Source: Phaseolus vulgaris
Lineage: Eukaryota; Streptophyta; Magnoliopsida; Fabales; Fabaceae
Assembly: GCF_000499845.2 (NCBI RefSeq)
Contig: NC_023758.2
Location: forward strand, 12,001,927 to 12,065,926
Length of the DNA stretch: 64,000 nt
Direction of reading: 5' to 3'
Shown: piece by piece, positions 53,081 through 64,000 of the stretch
How the letters are laid out: every line of letters starts with the position of its first letter
Numbering within the stretch: the first letter of the stretch is position 1
Notes under the pieces: model-generated
Told to the model about the DNA's origin: nothing
The model's input: only the letters and a program-made list of their open reading frames with translations
Database searches by the model: none
Made by a program: the position numbers and the translations under genes

Positions 53081-53646
53081 TGTACTGGTAGGCACCGGAC
53101 GAACGCACGTGGCCGACCGGCCTTATACACTAAATGGAAACGAACGCACGTGGCCGACCGGCCTTATACACTAAATGGAAACGAACGCACGTGGCCGACC
53201 GGCCGTATACACAATAAATGTAAGGGCATTTATGTGACAAGCTAAGGTGGTTAAGATACACCTCCGAAGAATAAGGAATATGCGTTTAGAGAAGATATGT
53301 TCCCCGGGTATTCCGGAGCACGACTGACAAGACATATCCATAACCACCCTGAGCCCAAGGGATAGAAAGCCCATTAGGCAATCCTATAAATACTGTGCTC
53401 AAGCCAGAGAAAGGTACGTTTTCATTCACTTACGAAACTGCGCTTAGAATCTCATACTTACTTGAGCGTCGGAGTGCCTTCGCAGGTACCCTCCCCCGCC
53501 CGACCGAAGTTGATAGCACGAAGGGACGACCGACCAAAGGAGACAGCAAGAAAGGACAGTCGACCAGAGGAGAAGAAGGTCAACACGTCAGCAATTGCAC
53601 CACGTCAACCGACCGTGCCTGAGCCCCATCTCTCCACTCAGGTACA
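53081..53646 (+). repeat. Gypsy-C 3' LTR
   Basis: Same length as the 5' LTR (constant offset of 8340 bp), with four substitutions, followed by the duplication gaaat. Confidence 0.96.
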
Positions 53647-53651
53647 GAAAT

Positions 53652-53847
53652 GTTTTTGCTTCTTACAAGAAAAACAAATAAATAAATTGTTGTTATTCAG
53701 TGGTTTCATGTACACATTCAAGGGTCACGTGATGCCGATTCAAGTTGATTACTGTGTTTTAAATAATAAAGTGTGTATGTATATCCCCATTCACATGCTC
53801 CATATTTGGTCCTCCTAAACTACATTTACAATATACTTTTCTCATTA

Positions 53848-53899
<52 letters not shown>

Positions 53900-55689
53900 G
53901 AAAGAGAATATTTTTTTTTATCTTTTTTTTAATTAATTTAACTTTCACATGAAACAACAGATGGTGTTGTGCTACATGTGGTTTCATCATGTGCTATTCT
54001 TGGGTACATATGCTGACCAATGCTAAGTTTTCCTTATAAAATGAATTATAAGGTACATTATGAACTCATCTTAATGTTGGAGAATTAGCTATCAAAATTA
54101 CGTTTAAGGATGCCTATTAATCATCATTCTGTTTTTATTTTATTTTATTACTGCTACTGTTTTATTTCTGAATGTGTGTATGAGATTGTGAAGAAGAAAT
54201 CAAAGAAGACACTTAAGTATACATAACTTGGAGATAAATTCAAGAAAGGGAACAATTCATTTACATGTTAGTGCATTCGGATGCATTACCGTTACCCATA
54301 AAAAAATAGTTTTTTTTCAGACATTAGAATGAAATAATATGATTTCATATATATATATAGAAGAGCATAGAAGATACTTAAATCTTTTTAGAGTTATATA
54401 AAAAAATACTTTAGCATTCAAGTTAGTGGTTAAACAAAACACATAACATAATAATGAATTCTCCGTACTTAATTGTCATCTATTTATGTATCTCTAGTTG
54501 TTCTTTTATTGATCTACGAACAAAATTATATAATCTTTAATTCTTCCTTGATCACTATTTAATAGGACTATTACTTTAAATGTTTGTTAATGAGTAATCA
54601 AGATGTTTAAGTTTAACTTTCAAAATCATATATTTTTTGTTTTCAAGTCAATATTCATTATATATATATATATATAAATTATTGAGATGAAAAATTTGAG
54701 ATTATTTAAAATGATAAATTTGTTAATTTTACAATAATTATTTTAAAATTATTATAAAATATTTTTTAACAATTATGTTCTTTGGGTAAATAATGTATGA
54801 TTAAATATTAAATATGCATACTTTTTTTTTAAAGAAAATAGAACATTGTTTTAGTAAGTTGCGGAACAGTAACTTCCTGAGATATAAACCCTCTCAAGAA
54901 AACCTTCCTTCTATCTAAATTTAAATTTATAATATTCCATAGTAAATTATGTTATGAACAGTGAATTATATTAATGAATATAAATATTTAGAAGTGAATA
55001 TTAATATTTAGAAGTGAATATTAATATTTGAAAAAAAAAATTCTCAATTTAACATACATTTTTTGATAATGTTAATGAATTTCTCTTTTATAAATAAGAA
55101 AAAAAAATGTTTCAATAGTTATAATTATAGAAAATATTTAATATCTATTTTAATAATTACAAATATTTACATCACCATCAATATTTTAAAAGACAGAACA
55201 ACTTTTTAAATATAATGAAAATGTTTACAATAAAATAATTTATCAATTTTCCATAGTTGCATACAATGAAAATATATTTGTGATCTTATCTTTAACCATG
55301 TAATTACTTTTTAAGTTTAATTATAAAAAATTTATCTGACACAAGTTTAATCTTACAAATTTAAAATAATTGTATTAAAAAATTATAATGGATAATTCAT
55401 TATAATCTTACATTTTCACCATATTAAACATTTCCTTACGTATAAAGATTAAAAATTCATATTTTAAAAAGTATTATGAATTAATGAAGAACACAATTTA
55501 AAAAAAAAACATAATAAAAATAGTCGGAATTTGAGATTGGAAGAGTGTAAATAAATATTTGTATGAGAAGTAAAATGAGGATAAAAATTAAAGATATGTT
55601 TGCAGTAAAGATTTTCACATGATAGTTGTTAATCTGAGTTGAACAAGACTTGAGCATCCATGTGCACAGAACAGCTTGAACTGTGTTGA
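53652..55689. other. AT-rich intergenic region with microsatellites
   Basis: (TTA)n at about 53848-53899; (AT)n near 54345 and 54660. A direct repeat, ttagaagtgaatattaata, lies near 54990-55025. No gene is seen. Confidence 0.6.
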
Positions 55690-55696
55690 TATAAAA
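55690..55696 (+). promoter_or_regulatory. Possible TATA box of the TOR1-like gene
   Basis: TATAAAA in gatataaaatccc, 189 bp before the chosen ATG, a normal distance for a plant gene with a leader of about 150 bp. Confidence 0.4.
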
Positions 55697-55878
55697 TCCC
55701 AACAACAATGAAAACCAAACTTCCTTTAAGCCATTCTCATCTCAACTCTTCCAAACTCTGCCGCCAAATCACTCTCAACGCACTGTTTAACAGTTAGGCT
55801 TCTTCTCCATTGTCTCTTTGGATACTTGAATGCCGAGTGGCTGACTTGCCCGCTGCTTACTTAAGAAAACAAGCCACA

Positions 55879-58800
55879 ATGTCTTCCAGGCGCCACTCGC
55901 TCGGCGGACCGCTGCCAAACACCGCCACGGAGTCGGTTCAGAATCTCCGACAGCGAGTCATCACGTGCCTCAACAAACTCTCCGACCGGGACACGCTCCC
56001 CGGGGCAGTGGCGGAACTTGAGTCCATTGCCCGAACCCTAAGCCATGACTCATTCTCCTCTTTCCTCTCCTGCATTCACAACACTGACTCTTCTGCCAAA
56101 TCTCCCGTTCGCAAACAATGTGTTCATCTCTTAAACATTCTCTCTTGCTTCCACGGCGAAGCTCTCTCCTCGTTTCTTCCCAGGATGCTTGCCACTGTGC
56201 TCCGTCGCCTCCGTGACACCGACTCCGCCGTGCGATCTGCATGTGTGGACGCAGTCGCGGCGATGTCGTCGAGGATCACGCGGCTGCCGTTTGCCACCGC
56301 CTTCCTGCGGCCGCTCATGGATGCGCTGGTGCAGGAACAGGAAGCCAACACGCAGATCGGCGCTGCGCTGTGCCTCGCCACGGCTGTTGAGGCGGCGCCG
56401 GACCCCGATACGGAGGCCCTCCGGCGGAGCGCGCTGCCGCGGCTGGCGAAGCTAGTGAAGAGCGACGTGTGCAGAGCGCGGGCGGCTCTGTTAGTGCTGA
56501 TCGGAAGTGTGATCACCGTTGGCGGTGCGTCAAGCCGTGGCGCCATGAGCTGGCTTGTGCCCTGCCTGGTCGAGTTCCTCGCAAGTGAGGACTGGACGGT
56601 GAGGAAAGCCGCAGCGGAGGCATTGTCTAAGGTGGCTTCGGTGGAGAGAGACTTGGCCTCTCAGCACAAGGTTGTTTGTTTGGATTCCTTGCAGAATAGG
56701 AGATTTGATAAGGTAAATTACCAATTTAACTTTTTTCACCCTTGGAATGGTAGTGAAATTTAAAATAATTAAAAACTACAATAATAATAGTAATAATGAT
56801 GATTAATAATACTGATGGATTGTCGATATGATTGAAGTGAGTGTTCCTGTTGTTTGTTACAGATCAAAGTAGTTCGAGAGACTATGAACCGAGCTTTGGA
56901 GGCTTGGAGGGAGGTAGCTGAGGATACTCCCACTTTGATTAAGTCTGAATGTGATTCTGTCAGTGGTAAGGCTTTATTTTTGCATTGTGCTAAGTTTTCA
57001 AGTGAAGTTACTTTCAAACCCTTATACGCATCAAACCCTTAAACACACATGATGTTTTCATGTACAGGCTATTTGTTGTAGTATTTCTTCTCACATAAAT
57101 CAAATCCATGAAAACATGTATTGAGTTTGACTGAATTTATTTTAAGAATGTCAATGATTAAGAATTATCATAGTTGTGTGTCAGATAAAACTTGCTGTTT
57201 TTTTTTTTGTTGTTGTGTAAGACACCAAATTGACCAAAAATTGTTCCAGTTCAGAATTTGAAATTGAGTTCACAATATTTCTATACTTTAATAATAATTT
57301 TTAAGGGATGTAGCTTTTATAAATGCTGCTGAAGTAATATAATTCCTTACTATTTTGGAGTTTTGTGCAGGCACAGATGATGACAAAGGTCAGTCTGTCA
57401 CTAAAAGTTCACCCAGTGTTGGTTCTAAGTCTTTTAAAAGAATCCCTGCCAACAGGTCTCCTCCATCTGGGGTTTCGTTCATGTCCTCCGTAAAAGGAGA
57501 AATTTATTCAAAGAGTAATGAGAAGAATTCAAGGATGAGAACATTGCATCAGAATGATCATGAGAAATCCTCAGTTGATAAACTTGAAAGTTTGTTATCA
57601 AGGTCCTCCTACTCAAACATGTCTAGGGAAGATGCTATAAAAAGGTGCGATTTAGAAAATTCTAGTCCAACAACCCCATATCAAAATGGAGTAAATTCAA
57701 GGGCAGAGATAAAACGGGTTCTCTTTAGCAAGATGTCTGATGAAAAGGTGAAGAGATTCAGTGGTTCAAAATCTCGTGTGGTTCCATATTACGGTGATGG
57801 TCTTGATGCAAATGTTGTAGACAATGGTGCAAATGATGTTTGTGACAATGCACAAGATGTTGAGGATTTTTCTTTGATTCGGGAACAACTTATTCAAATT
57901 GAAAACCAGCAATCAAATCTATTAGATGTTCTCCAGGTATACTTTTGTGCCTTGTTATGCCTTTCAGAGTACAAATCAGCACTACACCTATCTAATTTAA
58001 CCTTTTTGTATTGAGCTTTTGAATTATTTTTCATAGGTCTAGTCTTCTGACTGTCTAACATGTTGGGTAGATTGAATTTTCATACTTTCCTTTTTGACAT
58101 TTATAAAGTTGCGTGTATTTTTAGTTTCTGATTCAGGACAATATTTTTCATCTTTGGACTAGTTAATTTAAAATATAAACAAGCTGCATATGTTATAGAA
58201 ACCAAGAAGTAGATTACCATATACTTTTAGCTAAAATCTTGAAATTTTAATAGTCCGAACACTTTCTTATTGTGGTTCACACATGGTCTCTCACAATAAT
58301 AAATATATATTTTTGACTCATGACTTCATCTTCATTTGAGTGTAGAGATTTATTGGAAGCTCCCAAAGTGGTATGAATTCTCTGGAGTCACGAGTACATG
58401 GTCTAGAGATGGCCCTGGATGAAATTTCATATGACATGGCAGTTTCAAGTGGCAGGTTTTCCTATACTGATGTCACAGATGACACCTGCTGCAAGCTACC
58501 TGGTACTGACTTTTTGAGTTCTAAATTTTGGAAGAAAACAGAAGGTCGGAATGTCACATCAAAGTTCTCTTTAGGAAACATAGCATCCACAAATGGTGTG
58601 CATAATGCAACAACCAATAAAGATGGAGACAAAGAAATATTAAATGCAAATAACAGTAGATTGCAGCATGGTAAGGGTGGATATTTTGTGAACCAAATGG
58701 CTGAAGTTCAAAGCAATTTTAAAGGGCTTCATACATATAAAATGTCTAAAAACAGGGTCCAAGATGCCATGACAGCACAAACTGGTAATGCCAGTAGATA

Positions 58801-59179
58801 TGATGGCATTCACCCAGCTACTGAAGCACGGAGGAACCAGAATGTTAGGTAACTATATTATGTCAGATTTTGGTTCAAGTTAAATTATAATCTTAGAAAA
58901 CAATATTTTTGTCCCAAATTTTAGTAGTTTGTTCCTTTTATCTTTCAAATATTTAACTGAATTATAGGTAGGTATTGTGACCTGTTTATTGTTGACCTTT
59001 ATTAATTCATTATATGTGCTATGTTGTAACTGGTAAATCACCCTTTCTGCAAATTCAAAATGGTAATTGTGGATTTACAAAGTTACAGTTTGTATGACTA
59101 CCCATTTACTACATATACAATTATACCAATAGGTCTGATATTTGTGCTGCACTCTTTAGTGATCCTTTCTGGACATTAG
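55879..59179 (+). CDS. TORTIFOLIA1/SPIRAL2-like microtubule-associated protein gene, 3' part not found
   Basis: Exons: 55879-56712, 56863-56965, 57371-57936, 58346-58848, and probably 59133-59179; each junction has GT/AG and keeps the frame. The start MSSRRHSLGG was chosen over an in-frame ATG at 55810 because homology begins near it. Residues about 15-275 form HEAT-like helices (LRQRVITCLNKLSDRDTLPG, LATVLRRLRDTDSAVRSACV, LASEDWTVRKAAAEALSKV), the N-terminal microtubule-binding array of the TOR1/SPR2 family, which shapes cortical microtubules and directional growth. Exon 3 is Ser-rich and basic. Exon 4 has a coiled coil (SLESRVHGLEMALDEISYDM). Exon 5 reads RSDICAALFSDPFWTL. The usual C-terminal globular domain is not found before the SSR at 59327. 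If exon 4 is read through, a stop comes at 58850. Confidence 0.8.
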
Positions 59180-59317
59180 TTTAAGCTAGCCAAGTTTGTA
59201 ACTGTATCTGGGTAAACTGGGTTGTAATGTCAGCATTCACTTAGTTCTTTAGGTAATCATTTATCATTATCTGCATCCATTCCCTTACACTTGAAGTTCT
59301 GTTAATTTTATTTTTTT

Positions 59318-59326
<9 letters not shown>
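59180..59326. other. Sequence after the last TOR1-like exon
   Basis: TTAG is followed by TTTAAG instead of a GT donor, then by stops; I see no continuation of the family here. Confidence 0.4.

Positions 59327-59380
<54 letters not shown>
59327..59380. repeat. (AT)27 microsatellite
   Basis: An uninterrupted AT run of about 54 bp, followed by gtatagatagatataga and acacacaacaac. Confidence 0.95.
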
Positions 59381-59384
<4 letters not shown>

Positions 59385-59696
59385 AGATAGATATAGACAC
59401 ACACAACAACAATTTACAATAAGATTGTGCAAATTTGTTCACACCTGCACAAATTAGAACAAACCCATACAAGGACAAACTTAGAACACCAGACAAAGGA
59501 AAGGATGTGAACATACTAGAGCAAACCTATGCAAGAACAAACCTAAAACCCAACACAGAGGAAACCATAAGGAATAAGAAGTTTTGTTAACTGTTTTTGC
59601 GTTAATTGTATATGTAAGACATAACTTATTATATTCTTTCTTCTTTGCAATTCATCAGATCATCCGTATAACTTTGCACTTCATCAGAACATCCGT

Positions 59697-59775
59697 GAAG
59701 AAGACACGATTTCTCAGTGGCTATTTTATTGCAGCAAGAAGAAGACAGGATTTCTCAGTGGCTATTTTATTGCAG
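59697..59775 (+). repeat. 41-bp-period tandem duplication in a coding-like stretch
   Basis: gaagacacgatttctcagtg ... ttgcag (59697-59734) is repeated at 59738-59775 with one change. The frame SDHPYNFALHQNIREED then TISQWLFYCSKKKTG and FLSGYFIAEVS, with a stop near 59800, crosses both units. I cannot tie it to a family. It might be a relic of a downstream exon or chance. Confidence 0.6.
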
Positions 59776-59805
59776 AAGTGTCACGTATCACTAGTTTGTA
59801 GATGA

Positions 59806-60740
59806 ACTTCCAAAAGTCAGTCTAGTTGGTCCAGGTTGCAGTGCAGGAGAGTAGCAATGATTAGTAAATTATTATTTAGACAGAGATGACTATTTTCTCC
59901 TAAGTTATCCTTATAGAGGCTGAGTCCGCAGCATGTGGATTCGGATGTAATATAGGAGCAGGAGTATTAGTAGTGTGTAGCTTAGAGTAAGACATGTGAT
60001 GCAGGCTTGGGGTTATATTGGTATGTATCAGAAAGAATTATAGGCCCTTGGCATCCTCTAAAGAGGATAAAAAAATTATGTGCTCTTCAGACTCTGCCAT
60101 AACTGATCCTAAAATAGATATTGTCTAGACATGAAAGTAGGTTGAGCAGAACAAGCAGAGGTTGAATTTGAGAAGGAAAAAATGAAAGTTTAAAATTTGA
60201 TCATTCTGTGGATCGAGAGAAGCTTATTAATCTTTTTAAATACAATGTATATATTATATAAATTAGACATCAGCTATGTCAAAATTTAAAATGTTTTTAA
60301 TATTTAGTAAAAATATTTAATTATATAAATTAATTTACAATTTCAATAATTACAACAAATAAGTGTTTCATTTAAGGAGAATGAAGTTTCATTATAATAT
60401 TTTAAGTAAGCAATTGGTGAGGATGGTATTTTAATTGATATTTTAAGTAAGTCAAGCCAAGATACTTGTGATAAGAGAGTGTCATGGAAGAGATATCTTA
60501 TTTTGACATTTCATCATCTGTTACATTATGTAATTATGTGAGTGAAGTATTGAGATCAATTAGTCAAGCCAAGATACTAGATGCTCTTTTATGGTTATTA
60601 AGATACTAGATGGTCTAGTCTCCTCTAAATGATCCAATATCCTACTAGACGGGCTTATGTGTATAAGTAAATTTATGAGATTTCTATAAACAAAAGCTTT
60701 AAGATGTATAAAGATTTTTAAAAAAATTTGATTTTTATGT
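59806..60740. other. Region without genes
   Basis: Mixed AT-rich sequence; no domain or boundary is seen. Confidence 0.45.
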
Positions 60741-61690
60741 GTAGTGTTAAGATAAACATGTTAAACAGTCATGTTCGACGGTTTTCCAATGCTAAACATG
60801 TTAAACAATTTCATTATGTTAAACATATTAGACGATCTCACAAGTGTTAAACATACAATTTTCTTATGTTAAATTTGTTAGACGATCTTGCAGTTTTCGA
60901 AATACAACGTTAACATAAGATTTCAAAAACATTAGTTTTCAAATTAATGATTTTATTTTAATCAATTTGAATTTCTTTTATTACAATAGATTACGAATCT
61001 ATTTGTATTGCTTCCATAAGTACACAAACATTTAGGACTCACTAAAACTATCAGAGTAGAAGTTTCTTTTTTGAGCCTCTACTACTAAAACAAGGAAGAT
61101 ATATCGAGTGAAATTAGTGCAACATCAAGTCTTGGTATTTCGAGCTTCAAACAACCATTATAACAAAGTTATATAAAGGATTACAAGACAAGGATGAAGA
61201 CAAGAACAACTTTGTACAAAAAGATCCAACATACACGAGATTTTCATATATGTTGTTTTAGAGCATCTAGTCTTTTGGGTTGTATGTATAAACTTTGTTA
61301 TTCTTCATACTGTGAAGTATATCCAATGAGTTTTTATTATACTCTATCAGATAGTACTTTTATTGTATCTTGAGAGGTCTCAGTCTCAGGAATATATTAA
61401 GACCGGTATAACCAGAAAAGCTTTGTGTACTCGCTATAACCTAGAGAGATTTGCATACTCATTATAACTTAGAGTGGTTTGTGTACTCACTGTAACCTGG
61501 AGAGATTGATGTACTCATTGTACTCATTTATTTGATTAGTGAAATATCTTAGGTAGTATGCTTGAGAGAGAACTAGACATAGTCCAAGGTTTAGGGTGAA
61601 CCAATATCAAAATCTACTTCTCTGTGGTCTTCATTTCTTGTGTTAAAGATTATGGTTGTATATTTTGCATCCATTGTGAATAGAGTCTAA
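60741..61690 (+). repeat. SIRE/Maximus-like copia LTR relic
   Basis: Repeated gttaaacatgttagacgatct motifs (60760-60890). A 34-bp unit (gtgtactcgctataacctagagagattt) is repeated three times (61420-61520). Then come attagtgaaatatctt, agagaactagacatagtcc and ggtgaaccaatatcaaaatc, the typical end of large plant copia LTRs as I remember them. No internal region follows. Confidence 0.5.
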
Positions 61691-62217
61691 GCTCCATTCC
61701 AACCACCCTTCTAGAGCTAGATATTCCTACAGAGTTTCCCTATCCACAAGTGAGGCATATAGTATAAGATCTCCTTGAATTGCAACATCTATTGATGGAT
61801 TACAAAATCCATTTGATTCTCCAAACATTCTCAACACAAACACAGAAACATCCCATTACAGTATATTGTAGTCAAATAAGATAATTGTTTACCATTACTT
61901 TGAACAATTTGGCTAACATTACAAGTGTTAAATTTCTAATTTTTTTTGTACTCGTCCTAAAAGAGGGTTAAATTTCTAATACATTAATAAATATTAGCTA
62001 AAATGGAAGAATATTTTATGTGGAATAATGATATTAAATTGCGTGACTTCATCATTCATTATCTCCAATTATTTATCTTTTCAAAATTTTCTATTGCTCC
62101 ATTAAAACTTATTTATCGAGAGTCACTTTTCTTTTGTTATTATATTATATTTCTGCTTTAATTATTATTTTTTTATCTCATCCAAATGGGGAGAAAGGTA
62201 TTTGTGTTAATTGTTTT
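61691..62217. other. AT-rich spacer before Copia-4
   Basis: No gene or defined repeat. Confidence 0.45.
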
Positions 62218-62338
62218 TGTTGGAGATCCCACATCGACTAGAAATGAGGACATTTCATTGTATATAAGTGGGTGCAAACCTTAACATCATGAACCGGTTT
62301 TATGGGGTTGAGTTAGGCTTAAAGTCCACTTTGTAACA
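62218..62338 (+). repeat. Copia-4 5' LTR (121 bp)
   Basis: TGTTGGAGATCC to TTGTAACA, with TG...CA ends and a TATA-like gtatataagtgg inside (about 62258). Its relic copy is at 43674-43792. Confidence 0.78.
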
Positions 62339-62351
62339 TGGTATCAGATCC
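62339..62351 (+). other. Primer-binding site of Copia-4
   Basis: TGGTATCAGATCC matches the initiator-tRNA-Met site TGGTATCAGAGC except for one base, directly after the LTR. Confidence 0.82.
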
Positions 62352-62439
62352 ATTTCGAGCCTATCCTAGCGAGTGTTTGTTGGGCCTATCGGGTTGTTAT
62401 CGGACCACCCATAATATGTTATCCCACGCACGAGCTGTT

Positions 62440-63276
62440 ACTCTCGTTTTCTTATTGTGGAAAGACAAGGCATACCATTGATACATGCTATATAAAGCGT
62501 GGTTTTACTCCTGAGCAGTATCAAACATTGTTAGCTTTTTTACAACACAAACTGGTAATAACTCTATTTCTTCTTATAGTTCTTGGATTATTGATAGTGG
62601 TGCTACTGATCACATTTGTTCATCCTTAACTTACTTCACTTCATATCATCAAATTGATCCTATTTATGTCAAATTACCAAATGGAAATCAAGTCATTGCC
62701 AATTATTCTGGAAGTGTTTTTCTCAATCAAAATCATGTCATAAACAATGTTTTGTATATTCCTTGTTTCACTTTTAATCTTCTTTCAGTAACAAAATTGA
62801 TTGATAGACTATCTTGTGTTCTTACCTTTGATTCTAATGGTTGTCACATTCAAGACAAAAACTCCTTGAAAATAATTGGTTCTGCTAAGATGCAAGATAG
62901 ACTTTATATACTCAGGATCCCATCTTACCAGAAATTTCAAATCAAATCCCTTGAATCTACACACACCATCAATATTGTTAATGTCAGTACTAGTGATCTA
63001 GAAACCCTTTGGCATTTTCGATTGGGTCATATTTCAAATAAATGTATTGATGTTATCAAGAATAAATTTCCTTTTGTTAAATATAACAAATCTTTTGTTT
63101 GTGATGTTTGTCATTTTGCAAAACAAAAAAGACTTTCTTTTCCTATTAGTACATCTAAATCAAAAAAATGTTTTGATTTGATTCATGTAGATGTTTGGGG
63201 ACCATACTCAATACCATCAATTCATGGTCATAAATATTTTTTGACCATAGTGGATGATTATTCGAGGTACACATGA
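62440..63276 (+). pseudogene. Copia-4 gag end, protease, pre-integrase and integrase start
   Basis: YCGKTRHTIDTCYIKRG is a zinc knuckle that has lost its first Cys. RGFTPEQYQTLLAFLQ and then SWIIDSGATDHICSS (DSG protease, about 62580) follow after frame changes. From 62752 the frame is open: YIPCFTFNLLSVTKLID, LWHFRLGHISNKC, VCDVCHFAKQKRLSF (zinc finger) and LIHVDVWGPYS (first catalytic Asp). TGA at 63274-63276 sits after VDDYSRYT where Trp is usual, so a G-to-A change is likely. Confidence 0.85.
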
Positions 63277-63279
63277 ATT

Positions 63280-64000
63280 TTTCTTTTGAAACAAAAATCT
63301 GAAGTTGTTAAGGTTTTGGAAAATTTTGTTATTTTTGTTCAAACACAGTTTGAGACAACAATAAAAATATTAAGAAGTGATAATGGAACTGAATTTTTCA
63401 TGACTAATTTTTTTGTCAGTAAAGGAATAATACATCAAACATCATGTGTTAATACTCCACAACAAAATAGTATAGTTGAAAGGAAACATGGTCATTTATT
63501 AGATGTAGCAAGAGCTCTTATGATACAATCTCATTTACCCAAAAATTTATTGGTCATATTCTGTGATACATGTTGCGCATATTATAAACATGCTTCCCAC
63601 ACCTGTTTTAAACTATTCTTCTCCTCATGAAATGATTTTCAAAACTGATGCAGATTTTAATGGATTAAAGGTGTTTGGTTCTTTATGTTATGCTAGCACT
63701 TTGTCAACAAATAGAAGAAAATTTGATCCAAGAGTATCAAAATGTGTTTTTATTGGTTTTCCAAGGGGGACAAAAGGATATATTTTGTTGAATATTCAAT
63801 CAAGAGAAATTTTTGTGTCTAGGGATGTTGTCTTTTATGAACATGTTTTTCCATACCAAAGGGTTCAAGATACTAGTAATGAAACTAACAGTTCCGATAT
63901 TGATGATCAAATTTTGTTTGCAGCCATCACAAGCCATTCTTGCACCTTGTGATAATACAACTTGTGATAATGTTGAAAATAGCAGTGATAATAATTGATA
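63280..64000 (+). pseudogene. Copia-4 integrase core and C-terminal part
   Basis: IFLLKQKSEVVKVLENFV, then ILRSDNGTEFF (second Asp) and NTPQQNSIVERKHGHLL (Glu). All three acidic residues of the DDE triad are present. Near 63550 the frame shifts (AYYKHASHT against HIINMLPTPVLNY), and the next frame, 63563-63952, gives FGSLCYASTLSTNRRKFDPR and GFPRGTKGYILLNIQSRE before a stop at 63950-63952. RT and RNase H must lie beyond 64000. Confidence 0.85.

Larger units (their letters stand above)
44741..53646 (+). mobile_element. Gypsy-C: young Tat-like Ty3/gypsy retrotransposon, 8.9 kb
   Basis: LTRs 44741-45306 and 53081-53646 (566 bp each, differing at 4 positions by my reading) with a perfect target-site duplication gaaat (44736-44740 and 53647-53651). 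Order: LTR, PBS, gag, protease, RT, RNase H, integrase, long tandem array, small antisense remnant, PPT, LTR. It is GC-richer than the surrounding DNA. Two lesions disable gag-pol: a 302-bp tandem duplication and one nonsense codon. The lineage call rests on the gag and pol wording, the PBS context and the extra antisense gene remnant. Confidence 0.96.
62218..64000 (+). mobile_element. Copia-4: copia element with a 121-bp LTR, 5' part, runs off the window
   Basis: LTR 62218-62338, PBS 62339-62351, then after only about 100 bp a gag zinc-knuckle remnant, protease and integrase in the usual copia order. Most of gag is absent. The right end lies beyond the window. Confidence 0.82.

Noticed and set aside
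59241..59514. Minus frames with long Tyr-Ile repeats
   Set aside because: Products of the (AT)27 microsatellite.
1..64000. CRISPR arrays, bacterial operons, rRNA genes, complete tRNA genes
   Set aside because: None seen. The tandem arrays are inside or beside retrotransposons and have no spacer/repeat pattern of CRISPR; the sequence is plant nuclear DNA.

Overview
The window is plant nuclear DNA and, by inference, from a legume of the Phaseolus/Vigna type. The evidence is intron-bearing plant genes, TTTAGGG-type telomere-like repeats, plant Ty1/copia and Ty3/gypsy retrotransposons, and LTRs rich in the near-palindrome AAACAATCGGTTGTTT, which I associate with Phaseoleae LTRs. The species cannot be fixed from the sequence. 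Only two host genes are recognisable; most of the rest is nested and decayed transposons in AT-rich DNA.

Left part (1-13.7 kb): Copia-1 (minus strand, about 1-6539, left LTR cut by the window edge) sits inside the polymerase gene of an older gypsy element, Gypsy-A (6540 to about 13690, plus strand). Gypsy-A has a decayed pol, a four-copy 98-bp tandem repeat, and then an antisense gene related to the 'putative gypsy type transposon' family (PF04195-like). A solo copia LTR with a 5-bp target-site duplication splits that antisense gene. A polypurine tract and a decayed 3' LTR close the element.

First gene (14.38-16.41 kb, plus): a seven-exon RCC1-repeat (beta-propeller) gene. It has one GC-AG intron and a 10-bp insertion in exon 5 that breaks the frame.

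18.4-26.9 kb: a tandem-repeat unit with possible terminal inverted repeats holds the complete but disabled Tnt1-like Copia-2 (18663-23470, TSD tagct). Next come an unidentified coding fragment, a truncated Copia-3, a gypsy LTR fragment and a CACTA-like end.

28.9-33.2 kb: a 19-unit degenerate array, then Gypsy-B (29942-33212, TSD caatc), a deletion derivative. One of its LTRs carries a 499-bp hAT-like insertion whose empty site survives in the other LTR. 33.2-44.7 kb is AT-rich and gene-poor. It holds small repeats, degenerate telomere-like DNA, a PIF/Harbinger transposase relic and a short LTR-PBS relic.

44.74-53.65 kb: Gypsy-C (TSD gaaat) is the youngest element. Its two 566-bp LTRs differ at 4 positions by my reading. 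Gag-pol is nearly intact, but a perfect 302-bp tandem duplication and one nonsense codon disable it. It carries about 35 tandem units in its 3' region and a small antisense remnant of the same extra gene seen in Gypsy-A.

Right end: a TORTIFOLIA1/SPIRAL2-like microtubule-associated protein gene (55.88 to about 59.18 kb, plus) that seems to lack its 3' part. It is followed by a (TA)n tract, a SIRE-like LTR relic, and Copia-4, which starts at 62218 with an unusually short 121-bp LTR and runs off the window.
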